A stretch of DNA of 64,000 nucleotides from Parendozoicomonas callyspongiae (lineage in GTDB: Bacteria; Pseudomonadota; Gammaproteobacteria; Pseudomonadales; Endozoicomonadaceae), in contig NZ_JAMFLX010000005.1 of NCBI RefSeq assembly GCF_023502345.1, forward strand, positions 149,448-213,447, read 5' to 3'. This document shows positions 63,739 through 64,000 of this stretch, piece by piece. A model generated the notes under the pieces. It made no database searches. It saw only the letters and a list, made by a program, of their open reading frames with translations, and was not told the DNA's origin. Made by a program: the position numbers and the translations under genes. How positions within the stretch are numbered: the stretch's first letter is position 1; every line of letters begins with the position of its first letter.

Positions 63739-64000
63739 GACCTCCAGGGATGGAGGAAGCACTGGAATCGCCTGGAACGATTTCAGTATGTCTGTTAGTT
63801 GCTGACACTTAGTGTGTGCGACCTCCATGGAAGGAGGAAGTGCAGTAAAATGTCTGGAACATTTTCTGCGCGATCGTTCGCGTTATCTGATGTTGACCTC
63901 CAAGGATGGAGGAAATCCTCAAAAATGTCTGTCGCTACAGGGATGTAGCTTATTAGGGCAATGCAGGAGCAATTGCCGGGAACATTTTTAGGACCAAATT
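63739..64000. repeat. interspersed GACCTCCA-GGAGGAA repeat family
   Basis: Three copies of GACCTCCAxGGAxGGAGGAA (starting near 63739, 63830 and 63896) each begin a short dyad (CTCCATGGAAGGAG type). Each is followed by an AATGTCTGGAACATTT-like second dyad. Spacing is irregular and the units diverge. No gene. Resembles extragenic palindromic repeats and continues past the window edge. Confidence 0.65.

Overview
The window looks like a chromosomal segment of a marine, host-associated gammaproteobacterium. The best fit is the Endozoicomonas group of the Oceanospirillales. This is inferred from gene content: gammaproteobacterial housekeeping genes (preTA, alaE, thiM, ubiT/ubiUV, menFDHBCE, putP, a yaiL-type DUF2058 gene) interleaved with long eukaryote-like genes and many palindromic intergenic repeats. 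No rRNA is present, so the assignment is not proven.

Layout. 1-9.3 kb: the 5' end of a giant LamG/jellyroll gene that runs off the left edge (at least 2,581 codons, minus strand). It is preceded in the same direction by a phage-type muramidase-like gene and a small one-TM/coiled-coil gene, then an AT-rich control region with a long inverted repeat and a perfect palindrome, then a transposase relic. 9.5-12 kb: preT-preA (pyrimidine reduction). 12.5-17.4 kb: a phosphoinositide-kinase-like protein, a metallophosphoesterase, a C39-like cysteine peptidase and glutaredoxin. 17.5-22.3 kb: an oxidative operon (C45-family acyltransferase, a 46-residue ORF, GMC oxidoreductase, small partner, aldehyde dehydrogenase) ending inside a MITE-like element. 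22.6-37.8 kb: an accessory belt in which eukaryote-like candidate effectors (a ubiquitin-specific-protease-like protein, a protein with nuclear-localisation-like signals, a PP2C phosphatase, a 1,391-residue coiled-coil protein) alternate with ordinary genes (add, sterol-desaturase-type hydroxylase, TIP30-like SDR, yaiL) and several broken genes (DUF3299, redoxin, TauE/SafE).

37.8-43.3 kb: a gsiABCD-ordered peptide/glutathione ABC importer with an attenuator-like hairpin after the binding-protein gene. 43.7-46.5 kb: a solitary type IV pilin, alaE, and thiM overlapping ubiT. 46.7-50.7 kb: a small basic protein, a secreted GlcG/HbpS-like protein, ubiV-ubiU and thpR. 50.7-58 kb: a complete menFDHBCE cluster in enterobacterial order. 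58-63 kb: a second palindromic element, three small unknown genes, rocD and putP. 63.1-64 kb: four tandem tRNA-Pro(TGG), one tRNA-Thr(GGT), and an interspersed repeat family.

Functional reading. UbiT/UbiU/UbiV (oxygen-independent ubiquinone synthesis) together with the Men pathway suggest a facultative anaerobe that keeps two quinone systems. PutP, RocD, PreTA, Add, GsiABCD-like and AlaE fit a life on host amino acids, peptides and nucleosides. The effector-like proteins (lipid-kinase fold, deubiquitinase fold, PP2C, NLS-like motifs) suggest manipulation of a eukaryotic cell, possibly its nucleus. The most unusual unit is the left-edge cassette, where a muramidase-like enzyme and a small membrane protein precede a giant signal-less lectin-like protein. 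It resembles lysis-coupled release of large toxins.
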